Assembly (NCBI GenBank): GCA_036346375.1 | Contig: CM070520.1 | Coordinates: 19,568,852 to 19,632,851 of the forward strand | Reading direction: 5' to 3' | From: Guadua angustifolia | Taxonomy: Eukaryota; Streptophyta; Magnoliopsida; Poales; Poaceae | Length of the DNA: 64,000 bases | Shown: piece after piece, positions 21,759 to 33,368 of the stretch | Position numbering within the stretch: position 1 is the first letter of the stretch | Layout: each line of letters opens with the position of its first letter | Notes under the pieces: generated by a model | The model's database searches: none | Seen by the model: the letters and a program-made list of their open reading frames with translations, nothing else | What the model was told of the DNA's origin: nothing | Position numbers and translations under genes: made by a program

Positions 21759-22650
21759 TGTAACATCCTAAAAATTTTGGAATAGTAAAATGTAAACTTT
21801 AAATTTGAATGTGAATATTTTTCTGAGTTTCTTTATGTCAAATATTTTTATTTGGATTTCTTTGAATTTCTGTGTTATGAGAATAATCAAATAGAAGAGG
21901 AATGAAAGTAAGAAATGGGAAAAAGGTAAAAGGTAAAAGTAAAAATTTGTAAAAAAAACTCCACCTAAACCCTAGGCCTGCAGGAAAAGCACTTTTGCCC
22001 ACAATTAAATTTTTATGAACAAAAATGGGACTTAATTGTTGAAATGACATTTGCTTTGACTAAAAACAGTGCAATGTCAGATTAAATGAAAATATATAGA
22101 CTTTATATCGGCCTGATAAAATTACCTAGTAACCTCAATGTGCTAAATACTTCTAGTAAAAATCTCAGAAACTTATCATGTCATATAATGAGGATAAAAA
22201 TTCGAAAACAGAAACAAGAAAAATCTGTAAAACAGAGTGTCAGAATTTTAATTAAATAAAAAAGAAACATATCAACTTAAAATTTTTATGGTAGCATCCT
22301 TATCTTAATTAGAGATCTTATAAAAAGTATCAAAAATAAATAATATAATTTACACCCTTAAATAAATCAAAATCTGAAAATGAATTTCTAAGCAGTGATC
22401 AATGTCATAATTTTAATTAATTCCCTGTAGAACTTTTTGACCCAAAGTTTTTAATGGAGGTAGTACATTAACAAGAGACCCTAGTGAAAAATTATTGAGA
22501 AATATTTCAGTGATTGATGGCCATTTTAATGCAAAACGTTAGCTGTCCCTGGCAGTCCTCACCCTCATCTCGATTTCTCTCCATGCCAAGTGGGCCCAAC
22601 CGGCCAACTGCTCCTTCAACCATTCGCTGGCAGTGGTGAAAAATTAATCA
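21759..22650 (+). repeat. Gypsy LTR fragment
   Basis: Begins TGTAACATCCTAAAAATTTT, like the LTR start of the Gypsy element at 40748 (TGTAACATCCCAAAATTTGA). AT-rich, then a short GC-richer stretch, ending without a recognisable LTR 3' end where LACS-2 intron sequence begins (about 22640-22660). No internal region attached. Confidence 0.6.
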
Positions 22651-22723
22651 TGTTTGTCCATTGATGATTAGAGTTTTCTCTAATTTCAGTGATGTTGAGC
22701 TGATAACCCTCATATCTATTCAG

Positions 22724-24533
22724 GTGGCTGAAGATGATTCATACTTTTCCTATCTTCCATTAGCTCACATATTTGACCAAGTAATTGAGAACTACTGCAT
22801 CTCTAAAGGGGCCTCCATTGGATTCTGGCAAGGGGTATGTAGTATGTACTACATCTTGGGAATCAAATAATTTTTTAAGGTCTATTCTTTGATCAGCTAG
22901 AACTTTCTTAACAGGACACTAGGCACCTGATGGAGGATGTGCAAGTGATGAAACCAACAGTATTCTGTGGTGTTCCTCGAGTTTATGACCGTATATACAC
23001 AGGTTTAATGAAAACCGAAATATTTGTTGTTCATAATTCTAACAACATTTTGTGCTTGGTTATAATTTGGGATCTGAATTGAAGGTATTAACCAGAAAAT
23101 TCAGTCTGGAGGGATGGTAGCCAAACACCTTTTTCAGTATGCCTACAACAGGTAAGTACTACAAGATTGAATAAACATTTACTCTTTAATCCCTTTATTG
23201 TTTGAAATTTAAGTATAATTGAAACCGTCATGTCATCATCAGCAAACATGGAAATTTAAGGAAAGGGTTCAAACAGCATGAAGCATCACCATTTTTCGAC
23301 AAAATAGTTTTCAGTAAAGTACGTGCACATATCAAGACCACTCCTCTCATTTTTGCTGCCTTTATTAGCATATATCTGAAGTATTTTAATTATTTCTGGT
23401 ATAGATAAAGGAAGGGCTCGGAGGCCGTATACGCCTCTTGCTATCAGGTGCAGCGCCTTTACCAAGACATATTGAAGAATTCATGCGAGTTACCAGCTGC
23501 AGTGCCCTTGTACAAGGATATGGTAATAGTTTCTGAGTCATTTAGCGATCACGCACATCATAACCATATTAGCAAGTTTACTTGTTCAGTCGTGACTCAG
23601 ATCAGTTGTTATGGATGGCAAATCACTCAATGTTTCTTCAACTGTCTAAATTCATCAGTAGTACTCATTATTTACTGAAGCCTACATACTTGTATAATCC
23701 TGAGAGGTAAGAAATCGTTAACTGTGTTCTTGGTATTCAGGGCTCACTGAGAGTTGCGCAGGATGCTTCACGTCAATTGCCAATATTTTCTCCATGATTG
23801 GAACAGTTGGCCCTCCTGTGACGACGATCGAGGCACGATTGAGTCCATTCCCGAAATGGGTTACGACGCACTCTCCGAAGCACCCCGAGGTGAGATCTGC
23901 TTGAGGGGCCATACCTTGTTCTCTGGGTACTACAAGCGCCCTGATCTCACTGAAGAATTGTTCTCGGATGGTTGGTTCCATACAGGTGCAGCCTTTCTTC
24001 CTTCATTTCTAGCTTACTGAATGATCGGGAAGTGAAGATAAATTACCAGAAATTTCCAATTCACCTTATGCATGCAGGTGACATCGGAGAGTGGCAACCT
24101 GATGGCACTATGAAGATCATCGACAGGAAGAAGAACATCTTCAAGCTGTCCCAGGGGGAGTACGTAGCAGTGGAGGTTCTAGAAAGTGCATACGTGCAGT
24201 CTCCTCTGGTCACATCGGTATGACAATTTAGACAGACAGACTACGTCAATTTTGAGTTACACTGTCTGTGTTCAGATGCAACTTACCTAGAGGCTCCTCT
24301 TTGAATCAGGTTTGGGTCTATGGGAACAGCTTTGAGTCCTTCCTTGTTGCTGTGGTTGTCCCCGAGAAGGAAGCTCTTGAGGATTGGGAATGCAATCATG
24401 TATATATAAATAATTTTATTTATGCATAATTTTATTCATACAAAGAACAAATTTGCTGCAGGATCACATTGATCAGCTGTACAAGAATGCCAAGGTGGGA
24501 ACTACACATTGATGGTAAAACATCAGCAAGTAG
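22724..24533 (+). pseudogene. LACS: Long-chain acyl-CoA synthetase fragment, copy 2
   Basis: Exons in order: 22724-22834 (DDSYFSYLPLAHIFDQVIE), about 22915-23001 (VMKPTVFCGVPRVYDRIYT), about 23085-23151, about 23242-23318 (KGFKQHEASPFFDKIVFS), about 23405-23523 (IRLLLSGAAPLPRHIEEFMR), about 23741-23984 (LTESCAGCFTSIANIFSMIG), about 24078-24219 (DIGEWQPDGTMKIIDRKKN) and a truncated exon from about 24310 (VWVYGNSFESFLVAVVVPEK), with a final exon at about 24464-24514. GT..AG borders are present. Damage: N-terminal exons missing, one base deleted near 23838 (GATTGGAG in copy 1, GATTGAG here), and a deletion fusing exon text GAGGATTGGG to intron text, which removes about 100 codons. It reaches further 5' than copy 1. 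It cannot make an enzyme. Confidence 0.9.
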
Positions 24534-25257
24534 TTAGGACCCTTGTGATTCTTCAGGAGGAAGCATGTATATATAAATAATCAAGATTCAAGAGTTGAGA
24601 CCTGTATGTCATGTTTCCAGATGTAAGACCAGAAAGTTTGTTGGTTAGGGCTGGAGCTGTGATATCTTATACTAGTACTGCATATATTCACTCTCTGTCC
24701 CTCAAGGCTTTAATCCGACTTAAAGTTTCTGCATTCAAAAGAGCACAGTTATGGACATGAATGCTGTATAAAATTTCGAAACGCGTTACCTGGAAAGCTT
24801 ATTGTTTGAGTAATTCTTATAGTTCAAAATTCACCTATGTGCAAACCATTATTAGTACTGTACACCTTTATTTGATGCAACTTTCAGTCTTTCATTAAAC
24901 ATAAAATGCGGCTGGAATGAAAAGTACTAATTTGCTGGGTTCACACTAAGCAATACATTTATGTACCAGGAGTACAAAAGGATTATTGTGTACAGGCAAT
25001 AGACAATTAGACATCATGATCATGATGCTCTACACAACTTCAATGTGCGCGCGCGCGCGTGTGTGTGTTTTTTGGGTAGGGTGCTGCTGATGCTTCTTCA
25101 GTCTCATGTCTTCAGAGTTCTAGTTAAATTGTAAAAAAAAATCCTATACGACCTGGATTTCTCCACATATGGCCTATTTGGCAAAAGTCTAGATCCCAGC
25201 TCCACATCAAATCTAGAACTTGTAGGCTAAAATAAAATAAATTAAGTTTATATTTAA
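24534..25257 (+). other. 3' flank of LACS-2
   Basis: Inverted copy of 1870-2630 next to LACS-1, including the CGCG/GTGT tract at about 25046-25070. Homology stops at about 25254, just before the fold-back element, whereas in unit 1 the same flank runs into the LRR-A promoter. Probably 3'UTR plus downstream sequence. Confidence 0.7.
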
Positions 25258-25269
25258 TCATGTGGAGAA

Positions 25270-25492
25270 GGTATGCAAATTTAATCATGTGCATTCCCAC
25301 TTCGATGGATGTCACGTGTCCATCTAGCTAAATCTCAACCTCACCCCACCAACAGTGTTATTAATTGGAGGAATGAGAAATCAAGGGTGTTATTAATAGG
25401 AGAAGTAAGAAATTAAATGAATGATTGAGATTGACAAGATGAACACGTGGCATCCATCGGAATGAGGATGCACAGAGTTAAATTTGCATACC
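25270..25492. mobile_element. Fold-back element with ~54-bp TIRs, copy 2
   Basis: Same element as 12247-12467; arms begin GGTATGCAAATTTAA and end TTAAATTTGCATACC. Here the right arm keeps ACACGTGGCATCC, so both arms have the ACGTG core. Flanking sequence on the right is shared with copy 1, so the element was carried by duplication rather than by two insertions. Confidence 0.72.
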
Positions 25493-25757
25493 GGGGCAAA
25501 ACGGCCCGGACGCAAAGAATCGGGAAGGCTTCGCGGCAACTTCGGCGGCGTCCCGCGGGAAGCTGCGTGGTTTGTCTTCGTCGCCGGGCCCAACGCCGCC
25601 CCAGCTCGAAACCCCCGTTAGTTCCCAGGTGCGAACAGAGGCCGATGGTATCCTGACGTTGACATCGTTGATATCGTGGTGGATACTAAAGGCGCAGCAC
25701 CAATCGCCCAATACCCAACTGCACGATAGCAGCCAGGAAAATTTAGTAGCCTAGCCA
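25493..25757. other. GC-rich unrecognised remnant, copy 2
   Basis: Counterpart of 12468-12735. Differs mainly by a few single-base indels in G/C runs, which change the reading frames, so neither copy's frame is obviously under constraint. Confidence 0.35.
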
Positions 25758-25767
25758 AAACTAGCTA

Positions 25768-26014
25768 CTCCTTCCAAGTTTATAAAGAGTGCTTCTTTTA
25801 TATGTAGATAAAAAAATATTAAAAATAGCTAGATTACTTCTAATTATTATCACTAAGCACTACATTCAATACTTGTATGTGGAGAATATGAAGTAAAGAT
25901 AAATATTTATTAGGGATATAAAAGGAACGTCATACTAATTTTGTATTAGAATATGAAATATGTCTTGTATTTATGGATAAGACTATTCAAAAAAAAAACC
26001 TTGAAAACTTGGAC
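25768..26014. mobile_element. Stowaway-like MITE, copy 2 (3' end lost)
   Basis: Matches 12740-12985 up to AAAACTTGGACAGA; the last bases of its terminal repeat are replaced by the Copia LTR at 26020. Confidence 0.7.
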
Positions 26015-26019
26015 AGAAG

Positions 26020-26259
26020 TGTTGTAAAACGTCGTCGAACGTCCACGATCAATCACCAGCCATAGACGCAATCACGGAAGTAAGAATAATAGACACACAA
26101 TGTAAGGGGTGGAATTCTCTCTCGCTTTATTGATTCCAATATTTACAATGAGGGGGCACCCGAAAAATATAGCGGTGTAAGAGAGAGTTCGGATTCGACC
26201 ACATTAGGAAGAGATAGGGTCCTAACCATATTTGGTTTAGGTTTCCTTATCTCACAACA
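26020..26259 (-). repeat. 3' LTR of Copia-2
   Basis: 240 bp bounded by TGTTGTAAAACG and CTCACAACA (plus strand). The next bases, CTCCCCCTTGG (26260-26270), are a polypurine tract on the minus strand, which fixes the orientation. Confidence 0.8.
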
Positions 26260-26501
26260 CTCCCCCTTGGTCGAATACCGCGTAATGCATATGTCTCATT
26301 AAAAACTTCACTCAAAAACCTAGTGGGAAAAAGGAGATGGAGAAAAGAGTACATCGCACTCGCATGTTATGTTGCACTAGTTGCCTCATTAAAAACCTTT
26401 ATGTGAGAAAACTTCAGGAAAACTCACAAAGGGAAAAATAGTACAACTTATTACCTTCAGGGTTTTATTAGGATCTTCAGGATCGCAATAAGGGTTATGG
26501 T

Positions 26502-28104
26502 TCAAGGGTTTTCTCCCCCTGAACTCTGCATCTCTCTAAGTCTTCTCATTCCAATGCCTTTAACATATATTTGAAATGTGGATTTAGGCAAGGACTTAGT
26601 GAATAAATCTGCAAGATTTTCACATGACTTAGTTTGTAAGATTTTTATCTCACCGCTCTTCTGGAGTTCGTGAGGATAGAATAACTTAGGAGCAATATGC
26701 TTCGTGATGTTGCTCTTTACATAACCCAATTGCATTTGTGCAACACAAGCAGAATTATCTTCATAGATAATTGTGGGGGTATCGACGGCATAAAGGCCAC
26801 ATGACTTCTGGATATGGCCAATCACACGTCGCAGCCAAACACATTAACGTGAGGCTTCATATAGGGCTATAATCTCTGAGTGGTTGGTAGAAGTTGCTAC
26901 CAGCGTCTGTTTACAAGACCGCCAGGAAATAGCTGTACCACCACACAGAAACACAAAAACCAGTCTAAGATTTGGCACTGTGGGATCAGACAGATAGCCA
27001 GCATCCGTATATCCCACCATGGTCAAGTCTTGGTTCTTCTGGAAAAACAACCCAAGATCTTGAGTACCTTGGAGTTATCTAAGTACAGTCTTTACACCAG
27101 CCCAATGTCTTCTGGTTGGAGCTGAACTATATCTTGCTAGCAAATTTACTGCGAATGCAATATCAGGCCTTGTGCGGTTCGCAAGGTACATAAGTGCTCC
27201 AATAGCACTTAAATATGGGACTTCAGGTCCTAAGACTTTCTCATTTTCCATCCTCAATCTAAAAGAGTCTTTATCCACTTCAAGGGATCTTACGACCATG
27301 GGGGTTTTCAAGAGATGTGATTTATCCATATTAAACCTTTCCAATACCTTCTGGGTATAGGATAACTGGTGAACAAGAATTCCTTCTGAGAGATGCTCTA
27401 ACTGCAGGCCTAAGCAAAATTTGGTTTTACCCAAATCTTTCATCTCAAACTCCGTCGTGAGGTAAGCACTCGCTTCTTTTATCTCCTCTGTGGTTCCGAT
27501 GATATTCAGATCATCAACATACACTGAGATGATACAGAATCCGTTCTGGGATTTCTTTATGAACACACAGGGACAATCATCATTATTGGAGTATCCTTTC
27601 TTCAGGAGGAACTCACTAAGCCGGTTATACCACATTCTTCCCGACTGTTTTAATCCGTATAGCGATCTCTGTAGTTTGACGCTATACATATTGCGATTAT
27701 TAGGATCCGGACTTTTACTCCTTCAGGACTTTCATATAAATGTCGAATCCAAGGACCCATATAAATATGCGGTCACCACATCCATCAACTGCATTTTTAA
27801 ATCTAAGCCTCGCCATTGATATTAGATATCGAACATTATTCCACTCATCACGGAGAATATGTTTCATCGTAATCGATCTTAGTCTCTGCGTGAACCCTTG
27901 TGCTACAAGCCTCGCTTTATATCTCACCACCTCGTTGTTTTCATTTCTCTTCTGGATGAAAACCCATTTTGATCTTACATGGAACACTTTAGGAGGTGTC
28001 TGGTCAACAGGACCGAATACATTCCTTTTATTAAGCGAGTGCAATTCTACCTCAATTGCTTCTTTCCATTTGACCCAATCTGAGCGCTTCTGGCACTCTG
28101 CCAT
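26502..28104 (-). pseudogene. Copia-2 reverse transcriptase and RNase H
   Basis: RT starts VRSKWVFIQKRNENNEVVRY, KARLVAQGFTQR (28104-27800 region), breaks, then continues SLYGLKQSGRMWYNRLSEFL and SVYVDDLNIIGT with an intact YVDD box, and ends ALMYLANRTRPDIAFAVNLL at about 27100. RNase H follows in other frames (AISWRSCKQTLVATSTNHSE; C-terminal ENLADLFTKSLPKSTF). At least three frame breaks; a pseudogene. Confidence 0.9.
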
Positions 28105-28191
28105 GGACTTTGGTTCTGGATCCAGTTCAAGAGTTTTAGCAATTTTAGAGGCGAAATAAATGTCAACAATTGTAGTCTTTCTTTTATATAA

Positions 28192-28605
28192 TTATCCTGA
28201 ATCTACATAATTGGTGGATATTTCTTCATTCATTTCTTCCAGCTCCTCATGATTTCCCACAACGATGGAGTTTGGGTGTTCCGACTTCCCAGCGTTAGAT
28301 TGTGCGCGCAAATGTTCATTGGGATTTTCATCTTCAGGATGGCTCACTTCAGGGAGATTACCATCATCAGGATGGCTCGCTTCAGGGATTTTCTCAACAA
28401 CAGGTTGAGCTTCTTCAACTGTCTCAGGTAGTGATCTCATTTGTTCGGTTCTCCGTTTCTGCGGACGTCTTCGCGGAACTGAGTCCCGTACACCTGGAGG
28501 CCTCCCCCTCTTTTTGCCATGAGGGGCAAGAGTGGGTTCAATAACTTTATGGGGTATTTCCACTCTTTCAGGTGCATTTACTGCAGGTATATGAGATTTT
28601 GTCAC
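28192..28605 (-). pseudogene. Copia-2 linker between integrase and RT
   Basis: A 137-codon acidic/Pro-rich segment with repeated PE(A/V)SHPxDxN units and an AT-hook-like core HGKKRGRPPGVRD. Such linkers separate integrase and RT in Copia polyproteins; a DNA-binding role of the hook is speculation. Confidence 0.7.
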
Positions 28606-29042
28606 TCCCTTATGATCAGTGAAGGCATCTGGCAGGTTATCGGCTATTTGTTGCAGACTTATTATCCTCCGAACTTCAAGTTCAGCTTCTTTAGTGCGTG
28701 GGTCTAAGGACTGAATGCCAGTAGCACTCCAATCAATTTCCTGGCATTCTTCAATGTGGTACTTTTCTCCCCGTAATGCCGGATATTGTCCTCATCAAAA
28801 ATAGAATCAGCGTACCGAGCCGTGAACAGATTCCCTATCATAGGCTCTAGGTATTTAATTGTTGACGGAGATTCATAACCTACATAGATCCCCAACTTCC
28901 GGTGAGGTCCCATGGTGGTACGCTGTGGTGGAGAGATTGGCACGATATCTGTGCACACCAAATTTTCGCAGATGGGAAATACTTGGTTCTTTCCCACGCA
29001 CTAGTGCAAGAAATTCGTAGTTTGCGGTTGGTGCGAGTTGAA

Positions 29043-29540
29043 TTAATGATGCAACGGCAAGACCTTTGCATGGCCCCAACAACTGGTGGGTAACCTACAA
29101 TTCTGCAAGAGTGGCCTAGCTATAAGCTTTACTCTCTTAATTAATGACTCTGCAAGGCCATTTTGGGTGTGGACATGGGGTACAGAATGTTCTACATTAA
29201 TGCCTAGAGCCATACAATAATCATTGAATGCTTTTGAGGTAAACTCGCCATTATTGTCCATTCGAATAGACTTAATCCTTTCTTCTGGAAAAGAGGCTCT
29301 TAATCTAATGATTTGGGCGATTAATTTAGTAAAGGCATGGTTCCTAGTAGATAAGAGACATATATGGGACCATCTAGTAGAAGTATCTCTTAGCACCATG
29401 AAATATCTGAATGGGCCCAACAGGGGCTGAATTGGTCCACAGATATCACCTTGAATTCTCTCCAGGAAATTCAGTGATTCTTCCCTAATTTTAAGATGAG
29501 AGGGATGAACTATCGACTTTCCTTTAGCACATGCAGGCAC
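29043..29540 (-). pseudogene. Copia-2 integrase core
   Basis: Contains the DDE core as RIQGDICGPIQP, SIRMDNNGEFTSKAFNDYC and HTQNGLAESLIKRV. The HHCC zinc domain expected upstream is only partly present (PACAKGKS). Frame is lost after PLHH; a further integrase C-terminal piece (GPHRKLGIYVGYESPSTIKY) is on 28997-28704. Confidence 0.88.
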
Positions 29541-30060
29541 ATAAAAGTTTTAGGTTTAGGAAAGGTTGTAGTTTTTATATTATGGCCGGTAATTATTTAT
29601 TATTCTTCTTATCATATTCAACCCAGATGACCTGAGACGATCATGCGGATCTTAAATATTTACGGGGTTTTAACTATGGTTTTCATCGCAACATAAACTT
29701 CTGGTTTTCATTGCAACATAAATAGCATGGCATGATTAAATACATTTCCTGGGAAAATCACACTTTATTAAATTTGACTGATAATCGCTTAACAGGAGCG
29801 TAGACCATTGTTCATCCAGGAACACAAAGACTAAGCTGATAAATGAGGCTCTTAAGGAGTCTCTAAAGGATAATACGACATCGACTCTAAAAGAAAACTG
29901 GGAGACTACTACATGTCTCCATATAAATTATTTATATCGTCCTCCTGGGACTTGTCTTTATTCTTCTAGAATTCTTTCAACTCATCCCCAATGAGATCAT
30001 CCTCTTCCATGGGAGTATCACCATAACCAAGGAGACCCTTCTTAAATTCTTCTATGGGGT
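29541..30060 (-). other. Stretch lacking Copia protease, with gag C-terminal tail
   Basis: 29930-30140 minus encodes the acidic gag tail (IEEFKKGLLGYGDTPMEEDD). Below about 29920 the sequence is AT-rich without a protease motif; two copies of a CATCGCAACATAAACTTCTGG-like phrase occur near 29680-29715. Confidence 0.5.
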
Positions 30061-31022
30061 CGGGGGCTTGATTATCATCCAACTCTATTTTATTGTCAAC
30101 AATAGGTTGAGAAGTGAAGTGCGCCTCCGCCTTATTCCCCTGATTCTTCTAGAATCTCCTAGTGGATTTCATGTACAATTCTACCAATGCTTTGGGGTGC
30201 GACATGTACATGACCAATGACCAGTACATCCACACCTATAGCATGGTTGTTTAGGATCAGTAGCATTATTTGTTGGTCCTTTCTTCTGGAAGTGACCTGA
30301 TCCATTTTCTTTTATTTTCCACTGGGATTTACCTCTTCCTTTATGATTTTTGTCATTTTTCCATTTATTCCCTTTCTGTCTTTGACCCTTTCTGCGGCCT
30401 CGGCTATTGCTAGCCTGCTGATCATTTGCGTGTGCTTCAGGCAAGGCATGACTCCCACTAGGTAGGACTTGATGATTCTTCATTAGAAGTTCATCATGCT
30501 TTTACCTTCTAGCAAAATGCATATCGACTTAGAGTATACGGTACTTTGTATGGCGATCTTTATTCTTTGTAGTATCCTCATGTTGGGGTGGAATGTGCAC
30601 AAAGTCTTGTCAATTTTTTCACACGTGATCTTACGGTCACAAAATGTTAGTTTTGCAACAATCTTATGCATGGCGAGTTATCTGTTGCCATGACTTAAAA
30701 TCTTGGAAGCGTAGGAGTGTCCATTCACGTTGTGCTACAGCGCAGAACGGATCTTTCTTTGGTTATCGTTCCTTGAGGAATTCCATAGAGCCGCGGGTCC
30801 TCCTCCATCATATATTCGGCCTTGAGTCGCATGGAGATGGTGCCTCGGAAGTGCAAAGTGCGTGCTTAGCGACTTGAGGAGAGCCGAGCACCGGCTTGAG
30901 CTATGAAATTGTGGCTCCAAGAGATCGAGTGTCAAGTTGATCTTGGCATCTATTGCCCAAGTGAGATAATTGTTACCATTCAGGGCAAGCTCGGTAAATT
31001 CTTTCTTTGCGATGTCAGACAT
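30061..31022 (-). pseudogene. Copia-2 gag
   Basis: Starts MSDIAKKEFTELALNGNNYL (31022), typical of Copia gag. A zinc knuckle CYRCGCTGHWSCTC lies near 30240-30200. The middle (30735-30484) is frameshifted. Contains no start-proximal leader intron that I can define. Confidence 0.82.
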
Positions 31023-32065
31023 ATCCTATATGCAAACAAACAGGGATTTTACTTCAGGTAAAATATTGTTTTGCATGATTAATATTAAATCAGTAAAGTA
31101 TGGTCTGTATCTATTCAATAGGTAATTATCATGGATTTTCCAGGATTTTCCTAGCATTTTTCATAATTTCCTGCTAATTATTAAGCAATTTCCAGAATTA
31201 CCAATTAGCAGGTGAATAAATTTCAACGTGAAATAATTCTTGCATGATGGAAATAGAATCTTATGGGGCTTTTGTTGGTTGGGTATGAAATCATGTAATG
31301 AATGCCTCCGTCAACATAACTCTTGGCTAGGTCAACCCGCCCCGAGGGCTCACATGAGGGAGGGAGCACTTCCCGATTCCGGGCACCAATTAAGAAACCT
31401 AGCCTCATGTATGTTTTCCTTAGACACCAATTGTCATGTATCCGTTTCTTCAGAACTGAGATAAAAAACTCAACCACTTATGCCATTAAACCAAATACTG
31501 TTTTGATAGCTCGATTATTTCCATAATTTCCTAACATTTCTATTAATTACTAAGTAATTTTCAGAATTATTTAAATAATAGAAAATAAATTCAGCACGTA
31601 TAAAATATAGCCTGATGCTAGAAAATAATCCCAGAGAAAGGGACTTCCAAACATGTACTGAATATGAATTTACCAAAATGATCGGAAGCCCATAACCTAG
31701 AAAATTTTAGTTTTTCATTGTCACTTAATCAGATTTTAAAATTATTTCTGATAAAGGGAATGGGCCACTCGGCACTTGGCGTTTTTTCCCCCTAACCAAA
31801 AACCAGCCCATGATGGTACGGTCCGTTGGCCCACCTCGGTCCAAAACGGGCGGGCACAAACACTGCAGGCGGCTAGGGTTTCATCTCCTAGCCGCCGCCA
31901 TTTCCTACTGCCTGTCCCCCAAAAAATAGCGAGTCCAATTCACTGCCACCGACTTCCGGGCTCCTTGTCAGGTCCCCGAAGTGATCCCAACAACACTTTT
32001 CCAAAGATGGAGACCTGCACTCTGATTTCAACTGGAAATCTACTACGCGACTGGAATAACTAGGG
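31023..32065. other. Leader-side region of Copia-2 with a direct duplication and a SINE-like stretch
   Basis: Two diverged AT-rich blocks (about 31131-31263 and 31512-31640) repeat each other. Between them the minus strand (about 31500 to 31270) begins TTTAATGGCATAAGTGGTTG, which resembles a tRNA-type A box, and could be a tRNA-derived SINE. A motif TTGAAATCAGAG on the minus strand near 32020-32031 weakly resembles a retrotransposon primer site. No gene is seen. Confidence 0.35.
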
Positions 32066-32270
32066 TTCTAACAAATAGTAAAGTAGACTAGATAATAGCA
32101 GATACTTGTCTTCGTCTATTTCACTTCATCATGGCTTATATAGCCTGCCGATTTATATTGTTTACCCTTAACCGAAAGCATTCAGTCAAAACACAAAAGT
32201 AATGGTGAAACTAAAATAACAGCAACCGAAAACAACAGCGACATAAATACTAGTTGTGCAGTAAAAACTA
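32066..32270 (-). promoter_or_regulatory. Possible minus-strand promoter
   Basis: Minus strand contains AGGCTATATAAGCC (about 32138-32151), a good plant TATA box, between GC-rich sequence (32270-33000) and a leader-like stretch. It could be the promoter part of a lost 5' LTR or of a captured gene fragment. Confidence 0.3.
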
Positions 32271-33060
32271 TTCCTGGTCAAGCCACCGTCCGATGCGCCT
32301 CCTCTCGGATGATTAAATCCTGGCCTTTGGTTTCTTTAAGTGAAATCGGTAAAGCGGTATTACTAGCTGCCGTGTCTTCTGTTCTTCTTCTTCGTCGTTA
32401 CCAAGTCCTGACACTCCTCGACATCACCGAGGATGTAGCAAGTGCGACGGCGCTTCTGGCACAACAGGTGCGGCAGCCGGCGGCGGAGCCGAGGAGGCTT
32501 GGGAAAAGTGGCGGGCCCGAGGCAGAAGCCGAGATCCGTGGCGGCTGCTGCTGGCGGCACGGCTACGGGCCGGGATCGGCGGCGGCGTGGCCAGCGGCAG
32601 CGGACGCAGGTCCGGCGGCCGATCGACGCGGCAGCAGACGTGGTGCTCAAGACGGCAACAACGCGAAAGTCGGGCGGCGAGAAAATCCGACGGGGAACGG
32701 TGCCTCAACTTCCGGTGAGAGCGGCGACGCGGGATCCGTCGAGGACGGCGCCTCGACTTTCGGCGGGTGCGGTGACGCGGGATCTGACGTGAGCGGCGCC
32801 TTGACTTCCGGCGGGCACGGCGACGCGGGATCCGGCGACTGCGGCTTTGGGCGAGGAGTGGCCGGCAGCCGAGAAGGAGCGGCGGTTGCAGGCTGGAGCT
32901 CACGGGTCGAGGCGGTGGCCTGCGGGCCGCCACGGTGGTGCGCCGCCGAGTGGCTTTGAGGCCGACGGAGGATGCAGCCACGAGGAGGCCAGCGGCCAGG
33001 ATGCAGATCGCCAAGTGCCCAGGGATTTGATTTTTTTCTTTATTGTGAACAGTAACAGAT
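32271..33060. other. GC-rich block with a 3 x 48-bp tandem repeat
   Basis: Very GC-rich compared with both sides. Units 32699-32746, 32747-32794 and 32795-32842 repeat; on the plus strand they encode 16-residue units of the form GA(S/L)T(S/F)GGxGDAGS. Open frames exist on both strands but none resembles a known protein; strand and coding status are unknown. Confidence 0.45.
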
Positions 33061-33368
33061 GCTTAAATTGCTGGTGATCATCCATTGTAATTAATCTGCA
33101 ACAAGGGATAAGACGATCTGCATGATCAATAGATATATAGAAACGCTTATGTAGGGCTTGATGGTGGATGATCGCGTGATGCAGGATGAAAATCTGTAGG
33201 CTATCGCGTAAGATAGAGTCGCGTAGGACTTTTTCGGCAATCTGAGTGGGTGCCGATGTGATGACGAGTTGATTGCAGATCGGATCGGGCGATCAATCGC
33301 CAGTAGAAGTCGTTCGTTGTAGTCGACGATCCTCTTTCTTACGGTAGAGACACGGATTTGACCCTTAA
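33061..33368. other. Unannotated spacer
   Basis: No gene or repeat recognised. It ends where sequence shared with the LRR-B 3' flank begins. Confidence 0.4.

Larger units (their letters stand above)
26020..31022 (-). mobile_element. Degraded Copia retrotransposon (minus strand)
   Basis: On the minus strand: gag (31022-30061), integrase (29540-29043), linker (28605-28192), RT (28104-27075) and RNase H (27050-26502), then a 3' LTR at 26259-26020. The protease region, expected between gag and integrase, is missing: 29541-29960 holds no DSG motif. No matching 5' LTR was found on the right side. It disrupts the Stowaway MITE, so it postdates that insertion. Confidence 0.88.

Noticed and set aside
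32309..32959. A 216-codon Gly-rich protein gene
   Set aside because: The frame depends on composition and a tandem repeat; the opposite strand is equally open and neither resembles a known family.
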